64,000 bases of DNA from Gottfriedia acidiceleris (GCF_004138285.1 NZ_SCFN01000012.1:124001-188000); one strand, 5' to 3'; shown: positions 16,699 to 26,502, counted from the first letter of the stretch. Program-made: numbers and translations. The notes: generated by a model not told the origin, from the letters alone.

Positions 16699-17910
16699 AT
16701 GTTATTGTGGAAAAGAAATTTAATTGTTTGTTGGTTTGGAATGTTTGTAACTAGCATTGGGATGAGCCAACTTGGTCCGGTATTACCCCTATATATTGAT
16801 AAACTTGGTGTTCATAATTCTGCATTAATTAGTCAATTTTCAGGGATTGCTTTTGGAGTAACTTTTATTATTTCAGCAATTTTTTCTCCTATTTGGGGTT
16901 TGGCAGCGGATAAGTTTGGACGAAAACCAATGCTGCTAAGAGCAAGTCTTGGTATGTCAATTATTATTTTTTGTATGGGTTTTGCACATAATGTCTATGT
17001 TTTAATTAGTTTAAGACTTTTACAAGGTGTCATTACCGGTTACGGTACAGCTTGTACAACTCTAATCGCAACGCAAACAGATAAAGAGCATGCGGGATCG
17101 GCATTAGGTACACTTTCAACTGCAAGTATAGCAGGTTCATTACTTGGTCCTATGATTGGAGGTTATATTGGAGAGACTGTCGGCTTACAAAATGTGTTTT
17201 TTGTAACAGGTGGACTTATGATGGTTGCGTTTATTACAACAGCATTATTTGTAAAAGAATCATTTACTCGCCAAGATAAAAAAGTGCTTAAGTTTAAGGA
17301 AATATGGAGTATTATTCCCGATAAAAGCTTAATGATCACAATGTTCATTACTTTCTTTGTTTTAACAATAGCTCTTTATTCGATTGAACCAGTTATTACT
17401 GTCTACATTTCTCAGCTATCTGCTCATTCTACACATGTTGCATTGTTAGCGGGTATGGCATTTTCAGCATCAGGTTTGGCAAGCATTATTGCTGCTCCGA
17501 GATTAGGTAAGATTTCAGATCGAATTGGTCCACATAAAGTTATATTCGTTGCACTGATTGTTTCAGGTCTGATGGTTATTCCCCAAGCATTTGTAAATAA
17601 CGCTTGGGAATTGATGGGACTACGATTTATTCTAGGTTTGGCAACTGCAGGCTTAACTCCGTCTGTTAATACATTAGTTAAACGAATTACACCAGATGCC
17701 ATTACTGGTCGAGTATTTGGATTTAATATGTCAGCTGGATATTTAGGTGTATTTGTCGGTTCCATTTTAGGTGGGCAAATTGGAGCATATTTAGGTGTGA
17801 AATACGTATTTTTTGTTACAAGTGCATTATTGCTCCTTAATGCAATTTTGGTTTATGTTAAAGTTAATAAGAAATTGAATGTAAAAGAAGATTTTAAATT
17901 ATCGATGTAA
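16699..17910 (+). CDS. MFS multidrug efflux transporter
   Basis: 403 aa, about 12 membrane segments. The start at 16699 is set by AAAGGAGGGGG six bases upstream; 33 codons of open frame before it have no SD. Motif A is WGLAADKFGRKPM in loop 2-3, and motif C-like GSLLGPMIGGYIGE in TM5 marks an antiporter of the drug:H+ type. Proteins of this kind (MdtG/NorA-like) export hydrophobic drugs. Control by the divergent TetR repressor through the palindrome in the promoter region is likely. Confidence 0.87.
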   Translation: MLLWKRNLIVCWFGMFVTSIGMSQLGPVLPLYIDKLGVHNSALISQFSGIAFGVTFIISAIFSPIWGLAADKFGRKPMLLRASLGMSIIIFCMGFAHNVYVLISLRLLQGVITGYGTACTTLIATQTDKEHAGSALGTLSTASIAGSLLGPMIGGYIGETVGLQNVFFVTGGLMMVAFITTALFVKESFTRQDKKVLKFKEIWSIIPDKSLMITMFITFFVLTIALYSIEPVITVYISQLSAHSTHVALLAGMAFSASGLASIIAAPRLGKISDRIGPHKVIFVALIVSGLMVIPQAFVNNAWELMGLRFILGLATAGLTPSVNTLVKRITPDAITGRVFGFNMSAGYLGVFVGSILGGQIGAYLGVKYVFFVTSALLLLNAILVYVKVNKKLNVKEDFKLSM

Positions 17911-17925
17911 AAAGTTATAAATTTT

Positions 17926-17953
17926 GGGAGCTACTTAATGTGGCTCCCTTTAA
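17926..17953 (+). terminator. Terminator of the MFS efflux gene
   Basis: Stem GGGAGCTAC with GTGGCTCCC, loop TTAAT, short T-tail. Confidence 0.7.
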
Positions 17954-18046
17954 AATAGTACATGGGAACACCCTACATAATTTAGCATGAAATGTCGGAT
18001 TAGTTAATTGCGTTCCTGTTATTCTATTGATGAAGGAGGTTATAAA

Positions 18047-18919
18047 ATGGATTTGTTAAAGAATATGAATGATGCTCTAGTATATATTGAAGAAAATCTG
18101 ACAAGTGAGATTGACTATAAAGAGCTTTCTAGACGGGCAATTTGTTCTGAGTATCACTTTAAAAGAATGTTTTCCTTTCTTGCTGGAATTTCTCTTTCAG
18201 AGTATATACGTCGTCGCCGCCTTACCGTTGCAGCGTTTGAACTTAAAGATCAAAACAAGAAAATAATTGATATTGCTTTAAAATACGGATACAATTCTCC
18301 GGATTCCTTTACGAGAGCCTTTCAAAACTTACATGGAATTACTCCGTCAGAAGCTAGAAATAACGGCAATTCGCTTAAAGCATTTCCACGAATGACCTTC
18401 CAATTATCAATTAAAGGGGGAAATGAAATGAACTATCGTATTGAAGAAAAAGAAGCATTTCGAATTGTAGGTATAAAAAAGAGAGTTCCGATTATTTTTA
18501 AAGGAGTTAATCCGGAAATTGCAGCCATGTGGAAAACTTTAACGATGGAAAAAATAACGAAACTAAAAGAACTCTCTAATGTTGAACCGATTGGCATAAT
18601 AAGTGCATCTACAAATTTTTCTGAAGGTAGAATGGAAGAAAAAGGAGAGCTTGATCATTATATTGGTGTTGCCACTACAAATGACTGTCCAAAAGAGTTA
18701 ATTCAACTTGAAGTTCCTGCATCTACATGGGCAGTATTCAAAGCAATTGGAAAATTTCCAGATGCATTGCAAGAAGTGTGGGGACGAATTTATTCTGAAT
18801 GGTTTCCATCTTCTAATTACCATCAAGTGGAAGGTCCCGAAATTTTATGGAATGAACAGAAAGACATCACATCACCAACTTTTAAGAGCGAAATATGGAT
18901 ACCAATCTCTAAAAAATAA
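18047..18919 (+). CDS. AraC-family regulator with GyrI-like effector domain
   Basis: 290 aa. The start at 18047 follows GAAGGAGG with 6-base spacing; 13 upstream codons in frame are discarded. Residues 8-105 hold two AraC helix-turn-helix motifs ([41 protein letters not shown]). Residues 128-290 form a GyrI-like/SOUL-type ligand domain ([46 protein letters not shown]). Such fusions act as sensors of cationic drugs or metabolites and resemble B. subtilis YdeE/YobU-type proteins. Targets unknown. Confidence 0.85.
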   Translation: MDLLKNMNDALVYIEENLTSEIDYKELSRRAICSEYHFKRMFSFLAGISLSEYIRRRRLTVAAFELKDQNKKIIDIALKYGYNSPDSFTRAFQNLHGITPSEARNNGNSLKAFPRMTFQLSIKGGNEMNYRIEEKEAFRIVGIKKRVPIIFKGVNPEIAAMWKTLTMEKITKLKELSNVEPIGIISASTNFSEGRMEEKGELDHYIGVATTNDCPKELIQLEVPASTWAVFKAIGKFPDALQEVWGRIYSEWFPSSNYHQVEGPEILWNEQKDITSPTFKSEIWIPISKK

Positions 18920-18943
18920 AAAAAGAAAGAGACATACGCTCTT

Positions 18944-19123
18944 TCAAGTTTCTGAATTATTGTTATTAAAGTGATCTAGTTTATCTGAAATACTTTTGAG
19001 AATTTGATTTTTTTCTTGTTGAATTTTTAGGGATTTTAAAAGAAACCAAACCATAAAAACAAAAGGTGCTAAGTAAAACAAAATCGGTATGATTGAAAAT
19101 AGAGGAAAAAACACATTATGCAT
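18944..19123 (-). CDS. Small membrane protein (59 aa), DUF4083-like
   Basis: ATG at 19123 follows AAAAGGAGTG at ideal spacing. The product has one hydrophobic segment at residues 5-30 (PLFSIIPILFYLAPFVFMVW) followed by a charged helix (KSLKIQQEKNQILKSISDKLDHF). This single-TM-plus-coiled tail resembles the small DUF4083-type proteins common in bacilli. It is convergent with the AraC-type gene and has a clear SD, so it is a real gene despite its length. Function unknown. Confidence 0.7.
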   Translation of the reverse strand: MHNVFFPLFSIIPILFYLAPFVFMVWFLLKSLKIQQEKNQILKSISDKLDHFNNNNSET

Positions 19124-19331
19124 ATTAATTTCACTCCTTTTGGAAGATTATACCATAAGATTAATATTTAAACCTTCTTATTTTTGAAGGTTTTTTTGTT
19201 TATAACTTATTCAGCTGGGTTCTTGGTTAAGAATGTTTTTAAAAGGAAAATAGAGTTATATAGAGAATGTACTATTAATTAAGAAAATTTAGTTGCTATA
19301 AGTCGAATATAATAATAGGAGAAAAATAAAA

Positions 19332-19748
19332 ATGAAAATAGTAAAACAATGGGTACAAGAAGATAGTGAGTTTATTAGAAAAAAAGTAATCGAGTTTAAT
19401 GCTAAAAAACTTCCAGATGAGATGAAAGCACCGTCTGAAAATATAAGTTTTGTCGTTAGAAATGATCAAGAGGAAATAGTTGGTGGAATTACAGGAAGGA
19501 TGTATTGGCACCACTTATCTATAGACTTCTTATGGGTATCAGAAGAGTATAGACATAAAGGTTTTGGTAGTCAGCTAATCAATCACATGGAAGAATTTGC
19601 AATCGAAAATGGATGTCGCCTTATTAAAGTAGATACTTTTAGTTTTCAAGCTCCAAAATTTTATAAGAAGCATGGTTTTAAAGTATTTGGAATAATTGAG
19701 AGTCATCCAAAAGGGTATAATCAATATTATTTTGAAAAAAGATTATAA
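19332..19748 (+). CDS. GNAT family N-acetyltransferase
   Basis: 138 aa. Motif A is LSIDFLWVSEEYRHKGFGSQLINHMEEFA (residues about 57-85, with R-x-x-G-x-G), followed by VDTFSFQAPKFYKKHGFKVFG, a block typical of the YyaT/streptothricin-like small GNATs. AGGAG lies upstream of the ATG. Acetyl-CoA is the expected donor; the acceptor is unknown. Confidence 0.83.
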   Translation: MKIVKQWVQEDSEFIRKKVIEFNAKKLPDEMKAPSENISFVVRNDQEEIVGGITGRMYWHHLSIDFLWVSEEYRHKGFGSQLINHMEEFAIENGCRLIKVDTFSFQAPKFYKKHGFKVFGIIESHPKGYNQYYFEKRL

Positions 19749-19768
19749 GAGACAATCTAAATTGGCAT

Positions 19769-19797
19769 GAAGTTGCTTTTGCAGCTTATTTTTTTTA
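19769..19797 (+). terminator. Terminator of the GNAT gene
   Basis: 7-bp stem AAGTTGC with GCAGCTT, then a run of eight Ts. Confidence 0.7.
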
Positions 19798-19856
19798 GCT
19801 TATAAACATAACTGGTATGATTAATTAACAGTTTAATGAGACAGGGGGAATAGTTA

Positions 19857-20633
19857 ATGAGCGAGCTTAATTTATTGTTTCGAAAAAGAATCGGATTACG
19901 AGATAATGAAGTGATTAACTTTAATAATTTAAATGACGTTCTTGAAAAAACTGCAAAAAATATACCTTTTGAAAATCTTTGTATTATAGAAAATAAAACG
20001 AATGAGATCACCCGAGAAAATTTAATTAGTAAATTATTAGTAAAAAATGAAGGTGGTCTCTGTTATGAACTGAATTCATTACTGTATTTATTTCTTCTTG
20101 AAAATGGGTTTAACGTGAGGTTAGCAAGAGGGGTTGTTTATGACAATATAGCTCAAAAATATCCTACTTTTGGAAGAACACATGTCACAATCTTATTAAC
20201 ACAAGATGAAGAAACATACTTAATTGATACGGGATTTGGAGCGAATCTTCCTTTAAAAGAAGTTCCCTTTTCCGGTGAGATGATTACTTCTAGTAATGGT
20301 GAGTTTCGAATTAAAAAAGAAGACACAGAATTCGGGGACTATGTATTGCTGTTAAAACTAAAACATAAAGATCCTAATTGGCGAATTGGATATGCATTTG
20401 ATTCACGCGACGTGATTTCGGATGTGTCTGAATTTAATGAGATTCAATCAATTATTGCTAAGCACGAAGAATCTCCATTTAATAAAAACCCTTTAATGAC
20501 TCAACTGACAAATGAGGGGAATAAAACTTTAACGAATACTTCATTTACACAATGGATTAACGGTGTAGTAACGAAAGAGGATATTGATGAAAAGAGATAT
20601 AGGGAATTAGCAAAGCAACATTTTGGGCTTTAA
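19857..20633 (+). CDS. nat: Arylamine N-acetyltransferase
   Basis: 258 aa enzyme that transfers acetyl from acetyl-CoA to arylamines and hydrazines through a cysteine intermediate. The catalytic triad is Cys69 (NEGGLCYELN), His109 (GRTHVTILL) and Asp124 (YLIDTGFG). The N-terminal block NIPFENLCIIE is also diagnostic. Length matches bacterial NATs (about 250-280). ACAGGGGGAA precedes the ATG. It is monocistronic; natural substrates are not known, but family members detoxify xenobiotic amines. Confidence 0.92.
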   Translation: MSELNLLFRKRIGLRDNEVINFNNLNDVLEKTAKNIPFENLCIIENKTNEITRENLISKLLVKNEGGLCYELNSLLYLFLLENGFNVRLARGVVYDNIAQKYPTFGRTHVTILLTQDEETYLIDTGFGANLPLKEVPFSGEMITSSNGEFRIKKEDTEFGDYVLLLKLKHKDPNWRIGYAFDSRDVISDVSEFNEIQSIIAKHEESPFNKNPLMTQLTNEGNKTLTNTSFTQWINGVVTKEDIDEKRYRELAKQHFGL

Positions 20634-20806
20634 AAATAAAAGATTTACGGTTTTTTAGTAAACATCTTCTTTGAACAAATTGTTGAGTAATTAATGGTAA
20701 AAATTGTTAATAACTTTCTTCTAACCATTCTATTGCCTATGAAAATTTATTGTTCTATCATTTGCTTAATAAGCATTCAACCAAGTAATTATAGGAGTGA
20801 AAAGCA

Positions 20807-21244
20807 ATGAGTAGTGCAAACAGAGGTGTCAATATTGGTCCACCTCGTTTTAAAATAGCAGTTCATGCAATAGTTTGGTTGGCAAATAGTGGTGGTATGT
20901 TATCAAGTGCAATGATCGCAGAGCAAGTGGATTCCCATGCGACATTCATGCGAAGGGTAATGCAATCTTTAACCTCAGCAGGCATTGTAGAATCCAAAGG
21001 TGGCCGTGAAGGCGGTTATATTTTAAAAAAGGCGATTGATTCGATTACCTTAGGTGAAATCTATAATGCTGTTAATAAAGGTCCCATAGAACAAGAAATG
21101 TCAGTTGACTGTGGTGAAGCTGCAGAACAGTTAGATTTAGAAATAGAAAGAATATTATTTGAAGCGGAACGCCAGGCTTTAGATTATTTAAAGCAATTTA
21201 CAATTGAAGATGTTATGAATAGAATTGACTTTTTCAAGGATTAA
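20807..21244 (+). CDS. Rrf2 family transcriptional regulator
   Basis: 145 aa. N-terminal winged helix (RFKIAVHAIVWLANSGGMLSSAMIAEQ, ATFMRRVMQSLTSAGIVESKGGREGGYIL), the latter block (ESKGGREGGY) diagnostic for Rrf2. Only one cysteine (Cys117, VDCGEAAEQL), so it cannot ligate an Fe-S cluster as IscR/NsrR do; thiol- or quinone-based sensing, as in YwnA/YodB-like cases, is possible. It lies upstream of, and possibly controls, the DoxX and flavoprotein genes. Confidence 0.87.
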   Translation: MSSANRGVNIGPPRFKIAVHAIVWLANSGGMLSSAMIAEQVDSHATFMRRVMQSLTSAGIVESKGGREGGYILKKAIDSITLGEIYNAVNKGPIEQEMSVDCGEAAEQLDLEIERILFEAERQALDYLKQFTIEDVMNRIDFFKD

Positions 21245-21546
21245 AATGTAGTTTAATAGTTTGATAAGGAATTATAAGTACTAAATAATATAGCAGGTAA
21301 CACTGCTTTTTTATTTTGTCTAAATTTTGCTTTTAAAAATTGCATTTTACTTATTTAATTGACAACTGCTTTTTTCAACAGCTTGAACTGAATGTTTTTA
21401 GTTGTTTGGCTTTAATTAAGTCATATTTAACCATTATTACTGATTTTAGTAAACATTCTAATCAAAATTTTAGATAGAATAGTTACTTTTGTAGTAATAT
21501 GTGCTTTTTTCAATTGCATATATATTAGTAAAGGGGTGATAAAAAA
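21245..21546 (+). promoter_or_regulatory. Intergenic region between the Rrf2 gene and doxX
   Basis: A weak hairpin AGCAG..CTGCT with Ts (21292-21312) probably ends the Rrf2 transcript. The rest is AT-rich and should hold the doxX promoter; TTGACA occurs at 21359 but no well-spaced -10 was found. No gene seen. Confidence 0.45.
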
Positions 21547-21921
21547 ATGGATATTTTATCAATTATCTTGCAAATTTTATTAGCTCTTATGTTTTTAATT
21601 GCTGGTTTAGGTAAAGTTTTTGGTTCAAAAACGAGTGTTGAAAGTTTTAATCACTTGAAATTAGCACAATGGTTCAGAGTAATTACAGGATTAGTAGAAT
21701 TGGTTGGAGCAGTTTCACTGATTATTGGATTTTGGGAAGAAAGTTGGGTTCCAGCGGGTGGTTTATTATTAGGAGTTGTGGCAATCGGTGGAATAATATC
21801 ACATATCCGTGTTAAGGATTCGTTTAAACAAACTTTTACAATATTATTATTAGGTATTATTGCGTTTGTACTTTTATGGATTAATTATTCTGATCTCTCA
21901 AATTTCCCGGGATTTAATTAA
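21547..21921 (+). CDS. DoxX family membrane protein
   Basis: 124 aa, four membrane segments. IILQILLALMFLIAGLGKVFG and ITGLVELVGAVSLIIGFW match the DoxX/DoxX-like fold. Family members associate with redox enzymes at the membrane, including thiosulfate:quinone oxidoreductase and oxidant-sensing modules. AGGGGTG precedes the ATG. It precedes a small flavoprotein and follows an Rrf2 regulator, so the three may form one redox-responsive unit. Confidence 0.85.
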   Translation: MDILSIILQILLALMFLIAGLGKVFGSKTSVESFNHLKLAQWFRVITGLVELVGAVSLIIGFWEESWVPAGGLLLGVVAIGGIISHIRVKDSFKQTFTILLLGIIAFVLLWINYSDLSNFPGFN

Positions 21922-22018
21922 TTTGCGATTAATTCATGCAGGGATTAATAAGGCGACGACAGAATAATAATTACTGTACTTAAATCAATCTTATATGTAA
22001 AAAGGAGCGATTTTAATA

Positions 22019-22582
22019 ATGTATGATATCGTAATTATCGGCGCCGGACCGGCGGGAGCAAGTGCTGCTTTATTTGCAGCAAAAGCTGGTAAAAAAACTT
22101 TAGTTCTAGACAACGATAAGAGTATAACGAAAAAAGCATGGATTGAAAATCATTATGGAGTTTCAGAAATTACTGGCCCAGATTTAATAGAAACAGGAAA
22201 AAACCAAGTTAGAAAATTTGGAGCTGAAATTATTCAAGGTACTGTCAAAACAATAGTGAGTATAGAAAATGGCTTCAATATTGAAACTGAAACAGCTACT
22301 TATGAAGCAAATCAAGTCATTTTAGCTACAGGCTTAAGTGTGGAATTAGCTGAAAATGTTGGACTAAACACAAAGGCTGGAACAGAACCTCGCATAAAGA
22401 CCGTACTTGATGTAGATTCGACTGGTAAAACAAATATAGAAGGAGTATGGGCAGCGGGAACTGTTGCAGGAACAAGTGTTCATACGATTATTACAGCAGG
22501 TGATGGAGCAAAAGTTGCGATTAATGTTATTAGTCAAATGGATGGTAAACGATATGTTGATCATGATGTTTTGAAATCATAA
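22019..22582 (+). CDS. Half-size thioredoxin-reductase-like flavoprotein
   Basis: 187 aa. FAD-binding GAGPAGASAALFAAKAGKKTLVL at residues 8-30, LATGL at about 104-108, and the C-terminal FAD block GVWAAGTVAGTSVHTIITAGDGAKVAINV. This equals the FAD domain of thioredoxin reductase; the inserted NADPH domain and the CxxC redox pair are both missing, as total length (about 310 aa normally) shows. It may take electrons from a partner, possibly via the DoxX membrane protein 97 bases upstream. AAAGGAGCG is the SD. Confidence 0.83.
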   Translation: MYDIVIIGAGPAGASAALFAAKAGKKTLVLDNDKSITKKAWIENHYGVSEITGPDLIETGKNQVRKFGAEIIQGTVKTIVSIENGFNIETETATYEANQVILATGLSVELAENVGLNTKAGTEPRIKTVLDVDSTGKTNIEGVWAAGTVAGTSVHTIITAGDGAKVAINVISQMDGKRYVDHDVLKS

Positions 22583-22604
22583 TCTATGATTAAATAAATA
22601 CTTT

Positions 22605-22637
22605 AGCATTACTTCTATTTGAAGTAATGCTTTTTTT
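22605..22637 (+). terminator. Terminator of the flavoprotein gene
   Basis: Perfect 11-bp stem AGCATTACTTC with GAAGTAATGCT, then seven Ts. Confidence 0.9.
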
Positions 22638-22760
22638 ATAAATCTAATGTTAAATTTAGTAGTCTAATAGCTTTTCTACTTAATAAAGATGTATCTGTAA
22701 TAATTCATTTTTTCATCAATATATTAGAAAGTGAAATGAATTATGTTAGGAGGGGTCCGA

Positions 22761-23579
22761 TTGTCGGATGCATTTATAGCACGTTCTTTAGATGAGATTC
22801 TGTTTTGGTCTAGGATAATGAAAGAGCATTCCTTATTTCTTAAATTAGGATTTAATTGTGATGATACTGAATTAATTCAAGAAGCAGATCAATTTTATCA
22901 AGTCTTTGAAGCAATTGGAAATAAAGCCCAATCATTTTCGCTTCAAACGGATCCACAGCAAATTAAACAGTTTAATAGTGAGGTTCATCAAGCAGCTTCC
23001 ATGATTTGGGCTTATAAGCGGAAAATTCTTAATTTACTCCTTACTTGTAAAATAACAGGCAATAACTTCCCCCTATTAGTTGACCATACAAGTAGAGAAG
23101 CAGCCTATTTTGCAAATCGCTTGACTGAATTAAATAATGGTCAACTCCAACCGCTACCTGCTGCAATTATCCAGGAAAATGTTTTCTTTTTAAGAATTAT
23201 GGCAGACCATGCAAAATTTATCGGACATTTATTAGATCCGTCAGAAAGAAAATTAGTAGATCAAGCCAGGGAATTTAGCCATGATTTTGATCAACTTTTA
23301 TACCAAGCCGTAGATTTAGAATCAATGAGACCACAATCGGAAACTGTTCCTATACTTGACCAATTCCTCGATGAAAACCGTGTATCGGTAAAATCACTCA
23401 GGGATTTTAAGAAAACAGCTCGTGACCTAATAGAAGCTTGTAGAATCAAAAGTATCATTCACCCACTACTAGCAGACCATGTATTTAGAGAAGCAGATCG
23501 ATTTTTGCATATAATTGACGCGTTCGAAGCACAGTTAACAGGGAATGGGAATAGAAATATTATACTGGACGACCATTAA
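22761..23579 (+). CDS. DUF2935 domain protein
   Basis: 272 aa, helical. The start is TTG at 22761 because AGGAGGGG sits six bases upstream; an in-frame ATG at 22743 lies before that SD. Two copies of a ferritin-like helical unit are visible: residues about 1-125 (FWSRIMKEHSLFLKLGF) and 135-265 (FFLRIMADHAKFIGHLLDPSE), with conserved Glu/His in LVDHTSREAAYF and LADHVFREADRF, likely metal or cofactor ligands. The biochemical role is not known. Monocistronic. Confidence 0.83.
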   Translation: MSDAFIARSLDEILFWSRIMKEHSLFLKLGFNCDDTELIQEADQFYQVFEAIGNKAQSFSLQTDPQQIKQFNSEVHQAASMIWAYKRKILNLLLTCKITGNNFPLLVDHTSREAAYFANRLTELNNGQLQPLPAAIIQENVFFLRIMADHAKFIGHLLDPSERKLVDQAREFSHDFDQLLYQAVDLESMRPQSETVPILDQFLDENRVSVKSLRDFKKTARDLIEACRIKSIIHPLLADHVFREADRFLHIIDAFEAQLTGNGNRNIILDDH

Positions 23580-23606
23580 GAACAAGGCAAGTTACTAAAA
23601 TAGACA

Positions 23607-23639
23607 CGAAAAAAGAATCTGAATAAAGATTCTTTTTTT
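23607..23639 (+). terminator. Terminator of the DUF2935 gene
   Basis: 12-bp stem AAAAAAGAATCT with AGATTCTTTTTT, loop GAATAA, T-rich tail. Confidence 0.85.
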
Positions 23640-23778
23640 ACTGCGCGTTGAATTGTATAGGTTACTCATGAGGGGTTAATGAGTAAGTAAAACAGCAAAA
23701 AGAAGAAATTACCTTACTCATAACACGTTTAGGAAATCAACATGATATTACTCATTTAATGCACTACTTCCTTAGAAA

Positions 23779-24252
23779 TTATTTTCTCTGAATATAACGC
23801 TTTAACAAATCCTCAATTAAAATGCCATTAATTTTCAATCCTGATATATTGCAATTATCGATTTCGACATGACTTAAATCACAGTCCGTGAACTGACTAT
23901 TTGTTAAATTGCATTTCTCAAATTTAATAGAATTAGAGTGATCGTCAAGATTTAGATCTTCCGGAATGACAATATTGCGGAAGCTTGTACCAGCTAAGTG
24001 AACATGATCAATTATTAAGTCTCTTAAATTACCATTTGTTATTTTAGTATTAGATAAGTTAACATCTGAAATTCGAGTTCCGAATAAATTCACGTCATTT
24101 AATTCCAGATTTCTCATGTTTGCATTTGTAAATTTCGAATTCGCTAGGCTTACATTATTAAAGTCTAAGTTTTCAGCTCTTACTTCATTAAATGTTGAAA
24201 AAGACATATCTGTTTTTTGTAACTCAAATAATGCAGTCTTCCAATTTGACAT
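23779..24252 (-). CDS. Pentapeptide-repeat protein
   Basis: 157 aa made of A(D/N)LxF-type five-residue repeats through most of its length (AENLDFNNVSLANSKFTNAN, LELNDVNLFGTRISDVNLS, CNLTNSQFTDCDLSHVEIDN). This forms a right-handed quadrilateral beta-helix. Some such proteins mimic DNA and protect gyrase; here no direct evidence links it to quinolone resistance. AGGAGGAGAA precedes the ATG. The gap between this gene and the DUF2935 terminator contains several TTACTCAT motifs. Confidence 0.8.
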   Translation of the reverse strand: MSNWKTALFELQKTDMSFSTFNEVRAENLDFNNVSLANSKFTNANMRNLELNDVNLFGTRISDVNLSNTKITNGNLRDLIIDHVHLAGTSFRNIVIPEDLNLDDHSNSIKFEKCNLTNSQFTDCDLSHVEIDNCNISGLKINGILIEDLLKRYIQRK

Positions 24253-24469
24253 TTCTTCTCCTCCTAAAGCTTTGATAATTGAATATATTTAACTTTATTC
24301 TTTAGAATCCCTTCACTCTTAATCATTTTTATTTTCGACAAAAAAGCTCTATAAGTGAATCAACTTTTATTTTGTAACTTATACTATATAGAAAAACCTA
24401 TAATCGTTTTGGAATAGTTTGACTTTTCGATATTTTTTATATAAAATCTTTTTAACATTTGAATAAAAG

Positions 24470-24762
24470 CAATGAAGAGGAAAAGTAGAATGATGTTATT
24501 TTTTACAGAGAGCTTTGGTAGCTGAAAAGAAGCATGAATACTCATTTGAACAATGGCCTCGGAGCTTCGTACTGAACGTATATTTCATATTAGTAGGCTA
24601 CGACAAGAGTTGGCACTTGTTATCAAAGTCACAGTATATAAGCATTTTTTGCTTTTCGTACTTGCAAAGACAAATGTATGCAAATACTTTGTGAACTAAG
24701 GTGGTACCACGTGGATCTTATACCTCGTCCTTATCTTTTATAGATAGGGGCGAGGTTTTTTG
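24470..24762 (+). promoter_or_regulatory. T-box riboswitch, Met specifier AUG
   Basis: Stem I AGAGAGC, specifier loop GAACA-ATG-GCC (24553-24555), T-box AAGGTGGTACCACG (24699-24712), and terminator stem ACCTCGTCCTTATCT with AGATAGGGGCGAGGT (24722-24756) plus Ts. It precedes the methionyl-tRNA synthetase gene, so uncharged tRNA-Met should promote readthrough. Confidence 0.9.
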
Positions 24763-24788
24763 CATTTAATAAATAAGGAGGAATTGGA

Positions 24789-26426
24789 ATGGAAATTTTT
24801 ATTGGAGGAGCTTGGCCTTATGCAAATGGTTCATTACATTTGGGGCATATTGCAGCTTTATTGCCAGGTGATATTCTAGCTCGATATTTTCGTTTAAAAA
24901 AGGCGAATGTATTATACGTTTCAGGAAGTGACTGTAATGGCACACCCATTGCTATTAAAGCAAAACAAGAAAATGTAACTTATAAAGAAATTGCAGATCG
25001 TTACCACCTTGAATTCGAGGATAATTTTAAGAAATTAGGATTTACCTATGATTTTTATACAAGGACAGACGAAGATCATCATCATAATACTGTACAAGAA
25101 ATTTTCTTAACTTTATTACAAAATGGCTTAATTTATAAAAAAGAAATTGAACAATGTTATTGTGAAGAATTTGAACAATTCCTACCAGATCGTTATGTAG
25201 AAGGAAATTGTCCAAATTGTGGTCAACATGCGCGTGGAGATCAGTGTGATTATTGCTCTGCTATTTTAGATCCTTTAGATTTATTAAATAAAACATGTAA
25301 GCTATGTGGAAATCCTCCATCCGTAAAAAATACAGAGCATTTTTATTTTTCATTAAGCAAGTTACAAGCTGAGCTAAAGGAATATCTTGATTTTGCTAAA
25401 TTGAGTGGATGCTGGCGTTCGAATGCTATCCAATTAACAGAACGATATTTAAATGAAGGGCTTCATGACCGAGCAGTATCAAGGGATTTGCCAAACGGAG
25501 TAAGCGTACCAGTAAAAGGGTACGAAAAGAAGAAAGTATATGTGTGGATCGAAGCAGTGTCTGGTTATTATTCGGCAAGTAAACAATGGGCACTTAGAAC
25601 GAATCAAGATGACTCTAGGTTTTGGAAAAAAGAAACAAAATCATATTATATTCACGGGAAAGACAATATTCCGTTCCATTCAATCATTTGGCCATCTATT
25701 TTAATTGGTTTAAAAAAAGAAGCTCTGCCAACTCATATCGTTTCAAACGAATATTTGACGCTTGAGAAGAAAAAACTGTCCACTAGTAAAAACTGGGCTG
25801 TATGGGTACCTTATTTAATCGAAAAATATCATCCAGATTCAATACGATATTTTTTAACAATAAATGCTCCAGAAAATAGAGACACTGATTTTTCTTGGAG
25901 GGAATTTATTTATAGTCATAATAGTGAATTATTAGGCGCATATGGAAATTTTGTAAACCGCACATTAAAGTTTCTTGAAAAGTACTATAATGGTGTAGTC
26001 CCAGAAGGGGAAATTGAACAATCAATTAGATCTGAGATTAAAGGGCTTTATAAGGCTGTTGGTTCACAGATTGAATCGGCTAATTTCAAAAAGGCCGTGG
26101 AGGAAGTATTTGAATTTATTCGATCTGCAAATAAATATTTTGATGAAGCAGCGCCTTGGAAACAAGTTAAGGAGAATTTGAGCGAGTGTCATACCACGAT
26201 GGTGAGTTGTATATATGCTATTGCCAACCTGGCGCAAATCTTACATCCAATCCTACCGTTTTCGAGTAATGAAATAAAAGAAATGCTAAATTTACCAAAC
26301 TTTGAATGGAAGGAAATATCTCCGGTTTTAGTAGAAATTAACGAAGTAAAGCCTCTTTTTGAAAGAATTGATGTAGGTAGAATAGAGCAAGAATTAGAAC
26401 AGTTAAATAACCAATCGAAAAAGTAA
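24789..26426 (+). CDS. metS: Methionyl-tRNA synthetase (short form, probable second copy)
   Basis: 545 aa class I synthetase charging tRNA-Met. The HIGH box is H17-LG-H20 (GSLHLGHIA), zinc-knuckle cysteines at about 135-170 ([21 protein letters not shown]), the KMSKS-like loop is K329LSTS333, and the C-terminal anticodon-binding helical bundle follows. It lacks the C-terminal tRBD dimerisation domain found in the longer housekeeping MetG (about 650 aa), like the second MetRS of some bacilli. AGGAGG is the SD. The T-box upstream senses its own product tRNA. Confidence 0.93.
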   Translation: MEIFIGGAWPYANGSLHLGHIAALLPGDILARYFRLKKANVLYVSGSDCNGTPIAIKAKQENVTYKEIADRYHLEFEDNFKKLGFTYDFYTRTDEDHHHNTVQEIFLTLLQNGLIYKKEIEQCYCEEFEQFLPDRYVEGNCPNCGQHARGDQCDYCSAILDPLDLLNKTCKLCGNPPSVKNTEHFYFSLSKLQAELKEYLDFAKLSGCWRSNAIQLTERYLNEGLHDRAVSRDLPNGVSVPVKGYEKKKVYVWIEAVSGYYSASKQWALRTNQDDSRFWKKETKSYYIHGKDNIPFHSIIWPSILIGLKKEALPTHIVSNEYLTLEKKKLSTSKNWAVWVPYLIEKYHPDSIRYFLTINAPENRDTDFSWREFIYSHNSELLGAYGNFVNRTLKFLEKYYNGVVPEGEIEQSIRSEIKGLYKAVGSQIESANFKKAVEEVFEFIRSANKYFDEAAPWKQVKENLSECHTTMVSCIYAIANLAQILHPILPFSSNEIKEMLNLPNFEWKEISPVLVEINEVKPLFERIDVGRIEQELEQLNNQSKK

Positions 26427-26431
26427 TAAAA

Positions 26432-26470
26432 TAAAGCATTAATAATCAGCTTGATCATTAATGCTTTTCT
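26432..26470 (+). terminator. Terminator of metS
   Basis: Imperfect long stem AAAGCATTAATAATCAGC with GATCATTAATGCTTTT; T-tail short. Confidence 0.7.
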
Positions 26471-26502
26471 TATGGATAAATATAAAATAATTGCTAAAGA
26501 TT

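Noticed and set aside
23660-23760. Repeated TTACTCAT motifs, one pair as an inverted repeat
   Set aside because: Short, irregular spacing and AT-rich context; no clear role, so not listed as a feature.
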